Translations under genes and position numbers: made by a program
Source: Zea mays
Taxonomy: Eukaryota; Streptophyta; Magnoliopsida; Poales; Poaceae
Length of the DNA: 64,000 nt
Assembly: GCF_902167145.1 (NCBI RefSeq)
Contig: NC_050099.1
Location: forward strand, 9,252,434-9,316,433
Direction: 5' to 3'
The notes under the pieces: generated by a model
Told to the model about the DNA's origin: nothing
What the model saw: the letters and a program-made list of their open reading frames with translations, nothing else
Database searches by the model: none
Shown here: piece after piece, positions 23,321 through 36,000 of the stretch
How positions within the stretch are numbered: the stretch's first letter is position 1
Layout of the letters: the number at the start of each line of letters is the position of its first letter

Positions 23321-25576
23321 TACAGTGTTGTTGTGCCTCCTTAGCTCCGGCGAGCTCCTTTCCGCCCGCCATTGCCGCCAGAGCCTCGACCACCGTGGCC
23401 AGCCCACTCTAGTCACCCCAAGTCGCGCCAGTGCTTCGGTTAGCTTCGCCATTAGCTTGTGAAGCTTTCCAAGTCCTCGGACCTGGCAGAACCTCACCGG
23501 AAGGTGAAGATCGACCTCACCGGACTTCAGCCACCCTCCTGCGCGCGTAGACTGGGCACTCCGGTGAGCCATTCTTCAATTCCTTGCGCACACACCTTCC
23601 TTGACCCCTGGTGAAGCTCTCTGACCCGTTTGATTGGTCAATTGTGCCCTGGATAGGCCGGACTCCTCGCAGCCGACGAGCTCCCCCGCCTGCGCACGCG
23701 GACAGGCCAACTCTGCCCATCCCCGACGGCAACCCGCACATCGCCGTGACCCTCAGAACCTCCCCTACACCCTCGGCCACCTCACCGGAGCAGTCTCGCC
23801 GCCGGTAAGTCCCTCCGCCCTTTCTAACGCCGCGGGTACTGTTTAGGTTGGGGAAAGGACCTCGGGTTAGGATTAGAAGAATCCAGGGGTTTTTTGAGAT
23901 GTCAGTGACTCAATTGAATATTCGCCCAGGGACTAGTCTGTAAGGAAAACTTAAAACACCCGCTAGGGACCCCGTTGCAAAGTAGTTTTCCATTTAATCA
24001 TTTCTGTTTAATCTTTTTAATGAACAGAAAACTTAGAAAATTCATAACTTGATGAATATTTAACCAAAAATTGTCAAACCAATTTTGCTAGATTCTAAAT
24101 ATTATGGACTACCAATTAAAAATACTGAACCCTATGCTTTCTGTTCTAATTTTTAGAGTTTAAAATTAAATACAGAAACTGACCAAACCTTGTTTAATTA
24201 AAGAAAATTAGTTATGCTTTTGTGCTGAACCTAAGAAAATTTGTAGATGTTCAAACCCCATTTAAACACTGTTTAAAAATAGTAAGAACTCTAGTATTGG
24301 AAAATTTAGTGTAAATATCCATTAAAAGCCATTTCTGCCTAAACCTTAGGAAAATCAGAAAGGCCTTAGAAATTAATGACTAGTGGATGAAATTAGTTTT
24401 TCTAGTTTGCTTAAGTAATAAAGAACCTAGGAAAAATAAAGAAACCTCTAGTCTAGATCAGATTCAAAGAGAAATGTTTTATTTAGCATTATTCCAACTA
24501 GAAATTAATTATTAGAATTACAAAAACCAGACCCAAAATTGATAATAAAAATCCAATGAACTTGTAACCACCAAAACCCCACTGCAAAAATAATGGACAT
24601 CCAAGCCCATCATTTTAAGTAAGGTAAATAAATATAATATGATAATGAGTCATATTCCAAATAAATCATGAGTAACCCAAAATAATGCAATAATGGGCAA
24701 ATAAAATTTTGCTAGACCAATAATGAGATAGGCCACTAGAGAAAAATACAAACCCATTGGAAAGATGCAAAATAATACCTATTGCCAATATTTTGTAAAA
24801 AGGATGATTTAATCCAATTAATGCATACCACCACTCCCCTTGAACAAAAAGATGCAAAACTTCAGAATGATTGCTCTTGCGCAAAGAAGAAGCTAGGAAA
24901 AATCAGAAATCTGTTGTTTGATATTTTTCAAATATAGTGGTAGAAGAAAGCGCCCCTTTGGCTAGAAACTTTAGAAAATCCTAGTAAAATAACTAATAAG
25001 TATTAATGGCTAGAAATTTGTACCAAGTCATGTTATAGCATCTAAATGCCAGCAAAAATAAGTCCTAGGGAATTACCTACTATTGAATGATAGTTGTAGT
25101 TCAAATCACCCCTTCTGCCCTAAAATTTGGCAATTTTGTCCAGAGAAAACTATTCACTTCTAGAACCTTAAATTTTGAGACAGAGAATCATACGCCAGTA
25201 ATAAGCCACTGTAATTTTTACAGAATTTTTGGAAATTTATTAAGGTGACTTGTAGTTCAAACCCACCCTAAAACCCTAAAGAAGATCAAGGGAAAGGAGG
25301 AATGATAAACCTCACTCCAATAAGTCCAACTTGAATTCTTGGCAATTCTTACTAAGGACCTTAGAAAGAATTCAGTGGAACCCCAAAATAAACCTACCAC
25401 TTAACTCAGCTAAGTTTGATCCAATTTACCAAGTATACCACCAAAAATCTCGTATAAGCAAGATTTAGCTCTATCTAACTCAAGTAGATCATACACCATC
25501 AAAAGTTTAAATTACTAAAGCACATATCATATCATGCATATATCTTACGCATTGCATTCATTATATTGTAATCTAG

Positions 25577-25710
25577 CTGACGGAGAGTATGTGCTCCTCC
25601 CCGAGCAAGGAACTGTCCAAGAGGAGGACCAGGAGCAAGCTCCCGAGGCTGCTGTCGAGGATCTCCCCGCAGCCCCAGCTATTGAAGGCAAGCCCCGGTT
25701 TCATGCATAA
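25577..25710 (+). other. Coding-like stretch in the solo LTR
   Basis: Following a TCTAG splice-acceptor-like site, an open frame reads ADGEYVLLPEQGTVQEEDQE and continues acidic to ...AIEGKPRFHA and a stop at 25708. The base composition differs from the AT-rich surroundings. No homologue is recognised. It could be a terminal exon of a short LTR-encoded peptide or chance. Confidence 0.3.
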
Positions 25711-26671
25711 CCATTTATATATGCTATTTTACTACACTTAATGTTTGTAGGTTTGTACTGTGCACTTAAGTGTAGGAGTTGCTTGAAACCTCTAGTTGCA
25801 TGAACTTAGGATTCCTTTTTGAGATGAATACTAGTATGCTAGGTCGAGTAGCTCCTTTGCTAATCAGGATCTCGGTAGAAGTCGAGTGATTTTTCTAGCA
25901 CTCGCGCGAGGTCAGGAATTGATTGTATTCATCTTGACAACGGGATATATGTTAGTCTATGGACTTGGATCCAGGGAGGATGCCTTGACCATGAGACGGG
26001 AAAAAGGAATTAAGGATTAATGTGTGGATACCTGAGTCAAGCTTTTGAATGTACTAAGCACATGTCGGGAAATATGGTAACCGGTAAACCTAGTACCTGA
26101 GTGAAGCCGGGCGCGGACTTTATCCCTCACGCGACCTGAGACTGGGTCTCCCATGCTAGCTATGGTGGGTACAAGTGCAGTCACTGCACGACGGTAGACG
26201 GGGTCAGTGGAGTATTGTATGCCAAGGCGGTGAGGCCTGGACGTGAACAGGGAATCGATGGGGACGGTTGACATGTGTGGGGACGGAGTGCCCTAACATG
26301 TCGTGTGTTTAGGTTTACCTTGCAAGGATAAAAACTCGATTCGAATCGTTTGCTTCTCGCAGCTAATGAGACTGCTTGACCCCTTGTACTACATCGAGTA
26401 AGAAGTGAAATGAGGTTACATGAGACAATCTGTTGATTGAACTAAATGCTTGTTACCATGTATGCTTAGAAGGAGCAAACGTAGCTAAGATAATAATACT
26501 AGAATTTGAAAAGCTAAGATTTGATTTTAGAAATAGCTAGTGCTTTTGGCAAACCAAACCCCTCAGCCAAACAGCTGCATAGTCTAGAGGTAGAGGAGTA
26601 GATTCCTCACACCGGGTAAGTCTAGATGAGTATTAGTATACTCAGTCTTGCTTGTGGCATAATTTTTGCAG

Positions 26672-26778
26672 GTACGATTCAGGATATGGTTGATGGTGTG
26701 ACTTGGCCTACCACCCTGCCACCGGGTTGGACGGTCGAGTGGGATGTTGCTCCGGTAGGAGAGGAGCACGAGGAGTAG
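26672..26778 (+). other. Second coding-like stretch in the solo LTR
   Basis: After TTTTTGCAG an open frame reads TIQDMVDGVTWPTTLPPGW then VEWDVAPVGEEHEE and a stop at 26776. It is Trp/Pro-rich and acidic like the stretch at 25577. No function can be assigned. Confidence 0.3.
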
Positions 26779-27096
26779 TGGGCTAGGCCTCGCCCAATTC
26801 CTCGATACCGACAACATCGATTATCCGCTGCATTTTATTTCGTGAACTCTTATTTGCTACTCAAAAAACTCCGATCTATGTAATAATTCAGTACTTAATT
26901 TGAGGTTTCCTGTTTTATTGTATTTCTTCTATGACTCACCTTCGAGTGAGATTGTGGAATTTGATCCTGGTTAAGTGGCTCTATCAGACTAGATCTGAGG
27001 GACTGACGGGTTATTCCGATTTAAGTGTGTTGCGGCCCCTGGGGCGTGACTTAGGCACTTAAGCTAGAATAATTCGGGTGGTTCCGCCACACATGC

Positions 27097-28192
27097 GAAG
27101 ATAGAATAAGAACTTTGTGATTGCTTGTTTATTTATGAGATTGAATAAGAGCGTTACTACAAAATATTTGTCATATCTTTTCAATTTTCTTTATTGTGTA
27201 ATCATGGCCAAGATGTTTAGATTACTGATTAGCAGTTTTTCTATGCATTATTTTGAGTTTGTAGACAACAGACATGAGTGTCTTTTGATATTAATTTTCA
27301 GGTCAAAGGTTAGTTTTGTGGAAAACATACAATATGTTGGTATCTTCAATAGTACAAGATCATGTACCACACGTCGACATGACGACATCAATATTGACTA
27401 ATTTCTTTCAATAGGATGGGAGAATGTTGAATGCTTCTTCAGATACAATTTCTTGGTCCGTCAAATCTGCTTGGCCCAAATGCAAGTTTTGCTCAAATGT
27501 GGCAAAAAATGATTGTCTCACCAATTGTCAGCACATTTGCTTCCAGCAAAGTTGTCCAGAGAAGGTAAGTTCTTATGAAGGTAAGTTCTTTTGATAGATG
27601 AAAAATCTAGCATTATTCTATCATTTACAGATCCATATGACCTATGTGATATGTGACGATGTGAGGTATTCAATCGTGTCTAACTACTAATTATTGCCTC
27701 CTCCTATTTGTTGTATAGGAAAAGATGAAATGGAACTCAAATTTTAGTGCTCGCACAAGTGTGGAGACAGTTGATGACCAAGTTTTTCAATTAGTATTTT
27801 AGTTTCGATTTAGAGTACACATATGTATGAGTTATTTGACAATGCTTGTTTATGAGAGATTGAGTGGTACCTATCTATATTATATTAATTATAATGTTAT
27901 TAAATAAATGTGTGTGTATATTTCTCTTTCAAATTATTATAATGTGTTATCTCAAAAATGATTATAAATTGAAGAATGTACTTTAAATCTTAATAAGAGA
28001 GTCCCCAAAACATCTAATATCAGTCTCCTAAATAAGACTCCTAAATAAGATGGTTAGTAAAACGTCAAATACCAGTCTCCTAAATAAGATGGTTTTCCTA
28101 TTGCAGACGTCTATTATCATAGAATATTCTAGTCAGTTTCATAAATACTTTGAGACTTAGAATGTTCGTATTCTCGACAGTTCTTTAGAAGG
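27097..28192. other. CACTA-1 interior, right part
   Basis: Transposon shell between the solo LTR and the Grande-like element. It holds the Cys-rich exon pair (27415-27802). From about 27990 it has repeated AGTCTCCTAAATAAGATGGTT subterminal-type motifs leading toward the element's right end, which continues at 53292-53527. Confidence 0.6.
27415..27802 (+). pseudogene. Captured Cys-rich gene fragment, two exons
   Basis: Exon 27415-27564 (ATAG/ acceptor, /GTAAGT donor) encodes DGRMLNASSDTISWSVKSAW followed by PKCKFCSNVAKNDCLTNCQH and ICFQQSCPEK, with eight cysteines in C-x2-C type spacing suggesting zinc binding. Exon 27719-27802 (TATAG/ acceptor) continues in the same phase, EKMKWNSNFSARTSVETVDD, to a stop. 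Open frames and good splice sites make this a real gene piece, but the parent is not recognised. It sits inside CACTA-1, so I read it as captured. Confidence 0.5.
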
Positions 28193-28861
28193 TGTTGGTG
28201 ACTTGTTCTCAAATGCTATGAATCAAGAACAAGGCAAGATAAAATGTTAAATATTAACGCCCTTCGTCCTTCGAAACATTATTTCCCTTAGGATATAATG
28301 ATCTTCAGACGAAGGTCATGAAGGACATACCTTCGAATATCGAAGGTAAGATGGTAATAGAAGAAGCGTGTAATATACAAAAGATAACATAAACAATCAT
28401 ATAGCATTATAAATTCATCTCCATTATATTATCATGAGAAAATAAAAACAACATTGAATTACATTTGGTACCTTCGACTTGATAGAGAGCAGAGGTACGA
28501 GCGTGATGCAAAAGCAAATGCCAAGTCAGCGTGAACAGTATAGGGGTACTGTTCATCTATTTATAGGCATGGGACGCGGCCCACATGAAATTACATTCAT
28601 GCCCTTTACATTTGCTAATGACTATAAGGTAACTCATCGGGGTCTAAATAGCCTTTTCCCCTTTAAGTCGTTTCCCTTTCCTGCTGTCATGCCGAAGCTC
28701 CCTTGCACGTAGCTTCGGCGCTGCATCAATCTTCGTATTGTTTGTGCTTCTCCCACTGTGGTTCTGATTCGAATCCGAAGGTACCTGTTCATGTATTACA
28801 ACTCCGGAAACATTGTTAAATCATGTTTTTCAGGACCTTCGGAAGACGAAGGCCCCCAACA
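28193..28861 (-). repeat. 3' LTR of the Grande-like element
   Basis: TGTTGGTGACTTGTTCTC...GGCCCCCAACA. By eye it differs from the 5' LTR at about a dozen to fifteen positions (about 2%). The purine-rich complement of GTAGCCCCTCGC just after 28861 is the likely polypurine tract. Confidence 0.9.
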
Positions 28862-29017
28862 GTAGCCCCTCGCAAGGTTAATTTGTTAGAATAACGAATT
28901 CGGATTGCGATATGGACGAAGGCCCTAAGCCAAAGGTCCAAAAAAAACACCTTCCCTTTGCTAGAATAGCAACAGTCAATGACAGACGGGGCCCTCCAAC
29001 TTGGAGCACGCTGGGCG

Positions 29018-29025
29018 TATAAATA
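29018..29025 (+). promoter_or_regulatory. TATA box of the antisense gene
   Basis: TATAAATA lies about 150 bp before the ATG at 29176 on the plus strand, opposite to the retrotransposon. This suggests the antisense gene has its own promoter. Confidence 0.55.
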
Positions 29026-29175
29026 AGAACTCACCCCGAGCACATTTGGTATGTTACTTGCCGCCTACTTTGCTTTGCTCAATTTCTTAGCTCTTGCTTA
29101 CCAACGGTTGCTTAGTTTCTTAGATTTTCTAAGCTTTGGTTCTAAGGACACATTTTCGCCATTTCTGAAGAAGAG

Positions 29176-32100
29176 ATGTCTCAAGACAAAAAAGTTGCTG
29201 CTGAGACGAAGCTGAGTGAGGAGGAGAAGCTCCTTGAGGAGAAGACTGCTGGATTTCTTAAGTCAATTGCAAAAACTAACACAGAGAAGATAACTAAAGA
29301 GATATTAGAAGGCTTGTCTGAAGATACTGATGATAGCGATAGCTATGATGTGGAGAGTGGAGGCGAAGACTCGGAAGATCGTCCTTGGCGACCAAGTCAC
29401 ACAATCTTTAGGAAATCAACTATCAAACAGAGTCATCTTGATAATATGAGAGGAAGGTACTTTCAAGATATTTCTATTGTGAGGGCTAACATAGACAGAG
29501 TCGTTCCTGCTCCTGAAGAAGACGAATTTGTAATCTACCGAAGTTTCTTCAAAGCTGGACTTCGGTTCCCATGAAGCAGATTTGTGGTTGAAGTTTTAAA
29601 GATATATCAGATTTTCCTTCACAAGATCACTCCCGAAGCTATTATCAGAATGGGGATCTTCATCTGGGCTGTGAGGAGTCAAGGTCTAGAGCCAAGCGCA
29701 AGATGTTTTTGCAGTATGCACGAGCTTTTGTATGAGACGAAGCCTTGGGGTAAGGAACAATATCATAACAACTTTGGGTGCTACAGCTTTGTTGCTCGCT
29801 CTGTCGCAAGCTACCTAGTGCCAACGTTTCGGAAGAGGTGGCCCGGGGCCTAGATGGAAGAATGGTTTTACGTGAAAAATGATTTGAAAGCAAGAGAAGA
29901 TATTAAAGAAATCATTATGCGACCCATCTGGTCACGCTTCGGCCTCCGGAAACCGAAGGTAGAAATTGATGAGGTAGCCGAAGCATGCCGAAGGGCCTTC
30001 AGTACAATTTGTTCTTTTATCGGGACAAGAGATTTGGTTCAAGAACATATAGCCTACAAGATATGGCAACTGATAGACAGCTGGGAAATGCCAAAGGAAA
30101 CCATCACTAACCCTAGCGAAGGTGGTTTGGTTCGATTGAAATATACTTTCAGGTTTGGAGACTAATTTATCGAACCAGACGATGACTGGCTGAAGTGTGT
30201 TGAAAATACTAGTGATGAACTACTTGGAGCATACTCCAAGTCTGAAGATAATGCACTATCTGTGGCCTTTGGGAGCCGAAAAAAGAAAAGGCTAAATATA
30301 GTTTTTGATGCTATCGGATTTGTGTACCCTGACTATCGCTACCCGTCGCGGGGGGTAGAAAAGAAAGGGTGCAACTTCTGGGAAGGCTGCTGCTTCGGCT
30401 ACCTCAAGCGAGCCCGCACCGAAGAGGAAAAAGTTGAAGGTCCTTACTCACCGACCGCACTACATTGAACCGGCCATAGTGCCTGAATTTGGCGATGAGA
30501 CTTCTTTAGCTATTGAAGCCAAAGGACCTGCTCTTAGGCAGAGGATTGAAGAGCCGGCTGCAATGCCGAAGACTGACAAAATTGAAGAACCGAGAATCAA
30601 AGAGACGAAAACATTAGAAGTTCTAAGCCATTCGGCAGGAGTGGAGGTGCCGAAGACACAAAAAGGTCTAGCAGCGACCCCCAAGATAAAAAGGATGGCT
30701 AGTGTACTAGATGTGCTGGAGACAATAAAAGCTTCAAGCTCTACTCCAGGGAAAATTGCTAAGGCTTCGAAGGCGCAGATTGAAACCGAGGCAAAGGTAA
30801 CCGAAGCCGAAGCTACAATGGGCCAGGCCGATGCCGAAGCTGGGCCTTCAGAGCCTGTCAAGGAGAAATCCTCAGAAACTGGAGAAAAGGCAACGAGAGA
30901 AGAAGCTATAAAACAGATTTTGCTTGAAAAAGCTGTCGCACCTACTCCCGTAGCATCTTCCGAAGTCCTTGATTATATTATTCGACATGCTTCGGGAAAA
31001 AGATTATCCGAAGAAGAAATTTTTGAAGCTAAACACTATGCCCGAGAATTGAAGTACCCGAAAGGGGCCTTAGTGTTTAATGGCACAGATGAAGATGACT
31101 TCTTATATTGCCTCCCAGAGAACAAAGAATTATCTGTCTGCCGGGAGATGGCCAGAAGTATGGGGTTCCCGAAGCTTGAAGCTGGCCTCTGCGCCATGAT
31201 GAGGGACGATCTTGCGGATAGCCTTGCATATAACAGTCTGAAGGTACAAAAATTGTGTATTTGGAAGTTCATGAATTTTGAATTACTCTTTTGTTCTTAT
31301 ATTAACCCATTCATTTTTTCATATAGGGTTTAATACTTAGCAACGCCTTATGGGCGCAAAAGAATGCTGAAGACGAGAGTTGCACTATTGCTCTCAACAA
31401 CCTTCGAACAGAGGTTATCAAGCTGAGGAACGAAGCTTTGGAAAAAGACAAAATTCTACTTACATTGGTGGACAAAGTAAACGGGGTTGAAGCTAACTTC
31501 AAGGCTCAATCTGAAATCCAAAGGAATGAGATTGAAAACCTTCAAAAACAACTGGTCGAAGCCAAATTGAAATGCGCTATTGCCGAAGCTAACCGAGATG
31601 CCAGTGAGTACTGGAAAAATTATTTTGAAAAAACAGATCTAGAGCTTCGCTCATCGAAAGAAAGATGTTTTGAAAAATCTGTAGAATGCGTCAAAAAGAT
31701 AAAAACTAGCTTCACCAACGTGGGCGCATACTCAAGCGAAGACAACTTCATAAGAGGCAACCCTGAGGGCGTAATTGAGTGGATCAGCAGCGAAGCCGAA
31801 GCTTTTGAAGAAATTCTGAGCGGCCGCGAGGACGTATGCGCGTTCTCTGGTGCGAGGGGAGTTGCAGCTATTTAGGAGAAAGCAGGGTGCGATCATGTTA
31901 AAACTTTGGCCTAGGCCAAAGCTGCTTTGTCTATTGATGATACGAAGGACCCCTCGGCCGAAGCAAGATTAATAGGTAGAAAAATTTTCACTGATATTTG
32001 GGAAAATGGCGGCCGAGGGATGGCGCATGAAATAATGAAAAAGAGTGAAAAAGACATTCATGATGCTCGAGAAGCAACAAAAGCAGCTGAAAAGGCTGCG

Positions 32101-32347
32101 GAACTTGAAAACGGATAGGTATTACTTAATGGCTTTTAACTTTATTGCTTATTTTTGTGATTCGAACTAATTTATATCTTCTATTGCAGCTGAATTATCT
32201 CCTCCCCCAGAGCCCTTCGACCCACTAGCCGACCTAGAGACAAAGAAGACAATAGAAATTATTAATATGGCCGAAGCTGTTGTGGACGAAGTTATCACGA
32301 AATTATTAACCGAAGCTGCAGAAAAAGTCCTGAAGGAAGAAGAATAG
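29176..32347 (+). pseudogene. Antisense retrotransposon gene with 'putative gypsy type transposon' domain (PF04195-like), degenerate
   Basis: Starts MSQDKKVAAETKLSEEEK. An acidic N-terminus is followed by the conserved block FVIYRSFFKAGLRFP..GIFIWAVRSQGLEP..NNFGCYSFVARS..EWFYVKNDL, typical of the plant domain family PF04195. An Ala/Glu/Lys-rich linker (from about 30434) and a long coiled coil (about 31330-31720) come next. Introns lie at about 31242-31326 (/GTACAA...TATAG/) and about 32119-32189, and the last exon ends KVLKEEE at 32347. Breaks are stops near 29573, 29851, 30162, 31873 and 31910 and a frame change near 30440. Its molecular role in the element is unknown. It is broken here. Confidence 0.75.
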
Positions 32348-33047
32348 CTATTTGTAAAAACATTGCTAGAATATTAATGTAACATTTGCTGGAACATGCT
32401 TGTAATATTCAGTGCTCGTAGGTTTTGAATGTAATATATGAATGGTTTTGCAATTCATTTCTTTGTGATGCATGAAACTTTTATGTACATACCGTTTTTG
32501 AGCCTTTGGCGAAAAAACACCTTCCCTTCTTTTCATGCTTCGTAAAGAAGAGCTTCTATGCTTCGTAAAAAATCCTCCAAGCGTCGCAAAAACATTAATG
32601 CTTCGTCAACAATAGATTTGTTCCTCCACATCAGAGCTGATGAAGCTGTATTTCTTCAAAACTTATTTTGTGCCTTAGCACAATTTCATTTTTTCAAAGC
32701 ATTCTCCGAAGGTCAACATTGTATCCCCTTCTTGTGCCATTGATGTAATATGATGTATGATGTTATGTTATGCGAAATGATGTGATGATGTGATGATGTT
32801 ATGTTATGCAAAATGATATTTATGCCGAGGACAGACACTCACACCCCCATAGTGGAATACACAATCTCTTTGCCACTTATTTTTCGGCTTCACCGCTTAT
32901 TTTTCGGTGTATCAGCGCTGACTTTTCGCTGTAAGTTCTGCATTCCCTTAGGAACGCCTTTTAAACTTCTTCGCCTTCTATTTTGGTGGTATTCGCGTTG
33001 ACTTTTCGCGCTTCACCTTATATTTTGGCGGTATTTGGCTCTGCATT
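32348..33047. other. Non-coding region and tandem repeats downstream of the antisense gene
   Basis: Contains GATGATGT-type short repeats (32755-32815) and, from about 32870, repeats of TTATTTTTCGGCTTCACCG and TTCCCTTAGGAACG type that continue on the other side of the insertion at 41256. No gene. Confidence 0.6.
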
Positions 33048-36000
33048 TGTCACACCCGGATTTTAGGGGTCCAAAACCCGGGCGCGAACATAAACACCAG
33101 GTGTGCTGGGACCAAGCCTCACACATATGATGCATAGTGGCACAGGATCGAATGTCACATCTTTACTATATAACAGGAGTTCTATACAAAATAATTAAAT
33201 AATTACATCATATGAGGAAACGATCCAGCAACCCCAAAGTTGACTGGGAGACGACGGCCTAGACCTCTCACGAACACATCGCAGCATCCTCCAAGCGCCT
33301 CATCCTGCGGTACCTGTTCTTGACCTGTGGGGGGGGGTGAGACAGCAAGAGTGAGCTCACATACGTTCATCGCTCAACAAGTTGTGGGGAATAATGTGCA
33401 TGAACTCGCCAAAGGTGGGAGCTCACGTGAAGTGTAAGGCTTACCAAAGGGGATGGTTAGAGCTGAGCATTGCTTTTAAAGTTGGTCAAAATTTTATTAG
33501 CAATTACTAAGTATAAGTAAATACCAACCCAATTAAGTAGTAGAACAAAAGTAACAACATCACCTGCGATGCAATGCATATGACAAATTGAATTTAGTTC
33601 CATAAATTAATCATGTGAGGGTCCGAGCTGCTCATGACCGTGAGCACGGCTAGTATACCAGTTTTACACTCTGCAGAGGTTGCGCATCTTTACCCACAAG
33701 TCGTGTTACCCATCTGCCAAGGGATCGCGACTTCCCATACACCTCTATCGAGGAGGTGAGGCAGGGTAACACTACGAGGCCTTTACAAAGTTCCACTAGC
33801 TTCAGAAAACCCGCTACAGTTTATAGGAAGCTCCAATGCAGGAATCCCTTGCAGGACCGCCATCGCAGCAAAATCCTCCCGAGGGCCTCCCTACACTGAC
33901 CACTCCCCTACTGCCCTTGCCCCTTTCGGGTAAGGTAGTCCTCCACTAGCTTTCCTAATTAATCAGCCAAGGGCGTCCCATTAAACCCTTGTGGTAGCAC
34001 TGTTTTCCCGGGTGGTCGCTCCATGTTCCAATTAACATAATGATCTTATCATGAACAGAAATAATAAACTGATAATAAAAGTGTAATCATGAATAATGTA
34101 TCTTCATACCCAAAACCACATAAAGCACTAGCAAGTACTACCCAAAAAGTTCAGTGGTAAACAAGGTATAAAGATAATCAAACTAGGGTAACCTATTGGG
34201 TCCCATCAAAATTAACCTATGCAGATCATTATGATTAATCAGAACATGAGTAGGTAAAAAGAAGTGATCAAGGGCACAACTTGCCTGGGACTTGAGATTC
34301 CAGGTACCAACTTGCTTTTCAGATGACTCGTGTCCTCACCGCTAAACGTAGCAATACAGACAAACATGGTATATGCAAAATTAACATCACACCAAACATA
34401 AGTACAAACTGAATAATAATAATCTACGCGAAACTACGAGATCGTGGGTTCGAGAATTACTAGGATCGAAGTTACGGTTAAGGAGTTATGGTTTTCGGAA
34501 GGTCTACGTGATGAAGTAATTAAAACTAGGTCTTGAGTGGATTTTATAAAGATAATATAAGAAAATAATCAATTCAACTTTAATATTAATTATAACTTGA
34601 CTAGGGATTATATTTTAATCAATTTATAATTTTGGACATGTTAGCTTTGATTTGGAAAAGTTAATCTAGTAGACATAGGATAAATAAATATCTAACTATA
34701 AAAGTATGCGACATGGTATAATTAATGTTGTTACTGAGCAGGGAATATTTTTATGAAGCTAACGCAACTTGAACAGATCGATTCGGAGCTAAAACAAAGG
34801 AGATATGATTTTCTGAAGTTTAGAGAATTATTTTCATACATAAAATACTTTCTATATTCATTTTATGAATTTTCTTGACTGCAGCCATCATTTTCTGAGA
34901 ACGCAGGGTCCTATTTGTAAAGAAAAGGGTCACTCTGCAATATTAATCGAACTACGGTGGATGGCGGGTTAAATACGAAAAAGCGCAGGGGTTCTTTAAG
35001 AAAAGGGACACGGCGAAGGGGTACGGCCAAACCACAACCGCACGATCACGATCTGGTGGCCCAGATTAGATCGGACTCGAGTACATAACCCGAGCCACAC
35101 AACCAGAGATCGACGGCTGTGATCAAATAACTCGAAGGGGTTATCTTGTTTTAATCCTGGCCGCTCGTACGCATCCTACGGTTGGCGCGCGTCTTCCCAA
35201 ACCTAAACGGCGATGAGCCAGCACCGGCGTGGCGCCATGGCTGCGTGCGGCCCCGCCGAAGTTCCGATGCCCAAACACTTCAATCTAGGAGGCTTTTCGC
35301 GAATCCAAGGGTAGTACGAAGCTGGGCAGGGTTCATACCTAGGGTTGGTGCACGACCAGAGCCCGGCCACGCACGATGGCGGTTCGATGGCGGTGTAATT
35401 GCTCCGACGAGCAATTCAGGCGGTCCGGAGCACGGAATCGCCCAGACAAAGCTGCTATCGTGTCCAACGCGACATGGCGAAGCTCCCCGGACAGGTTGCA
35501 GAGGCGCACTGACACCGAATCGGGGTCTTCCCTTCCGCGCGGCGGATTCCATAGACACCAGATGCGGCACACACGAAGCTTTCTCCGTAAGGTGAGGTTC
35601 GCGACTGCGTAGAGTTTGGAGGGGATGAGGATGGCCGAGCAGGGAGGTGGGGCGCGCCGGATCAAGGCCACGGCAAGGCCGTAGGTGCCTGCGATCTGGG
35701 CGAGAACCAGAGGCTGGAGATTCGGTAGGGATGGAGCGCGATGGCCACGGGTGGAATGCAGGGATCTACGACCCGGCCTTAAATAGTCGAAGGTGGGAGC
35801 GAAGTCCGCGCGTTTGTTACACCGACCGGTCAAGCATCCGCGGAATCCATGCGCGCGCACAGAAGAACTCGCGTTCTGTTGAGAAAGAAGACCGAGCTGA
35901 CCAGGCGGACCCACGTGTAAGAGACTCAAGCGAGGCAGCCACACAGCGAGCGCGCGGCTGGCGATATGACGAGGTGGGACCCAGGCGTCAGCGGCTCACT

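Larger units (their letters stand above)
14875..23335 (-). mobile_element. CACTA element (CACTA-2) with two readable transposition genes
   Basis: The 8.46 kb element starts CACTACAACAGCTATAGTC and ends ...CTACAGTGTTGTTGTG, whose complement is CACAACAACACTGTAGATC, so the terminal repeats match but the right end has CACAA rather than CACTA. A 3 bp duplication CCT (14872-14874 and 23336-23338) flanks it. Both ends carry arrays of TTTTCGGCGGCC..GGCCGCCGAAAA palindromes. Two minus-strand genes follow each other: a TNPD-type transposase (22238 to 18732) and a Transposase_24 gene (18637 to 15412). This is the layout of En/Spm-like elements. Confidence 0.9.
13952..27091. mobile_element. Solo LTR of about 4.7 kb, interrupted by CACTA-2
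   Basis: It begins TGTGACACCCCAGTGTCAC and ends GGTGGTTCCGCCACA. It is flanked by CATGT (13947-13951) and CATGC (27092-27096), a 5 bp duplication with one mismatch. The element's own sequence is 13952-14874 plus 23339-27091. No gag-pol is present, so it is a solo LTR of a large-LTR family, probably Ty3-gypsy. A plus-strand TATA box (14811) suggests plus orientation but does not prove it. Stretches at 23336-23870 are GC-rich. 23870-25570 is AT-rich with no gene. Confidence 0.78.
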
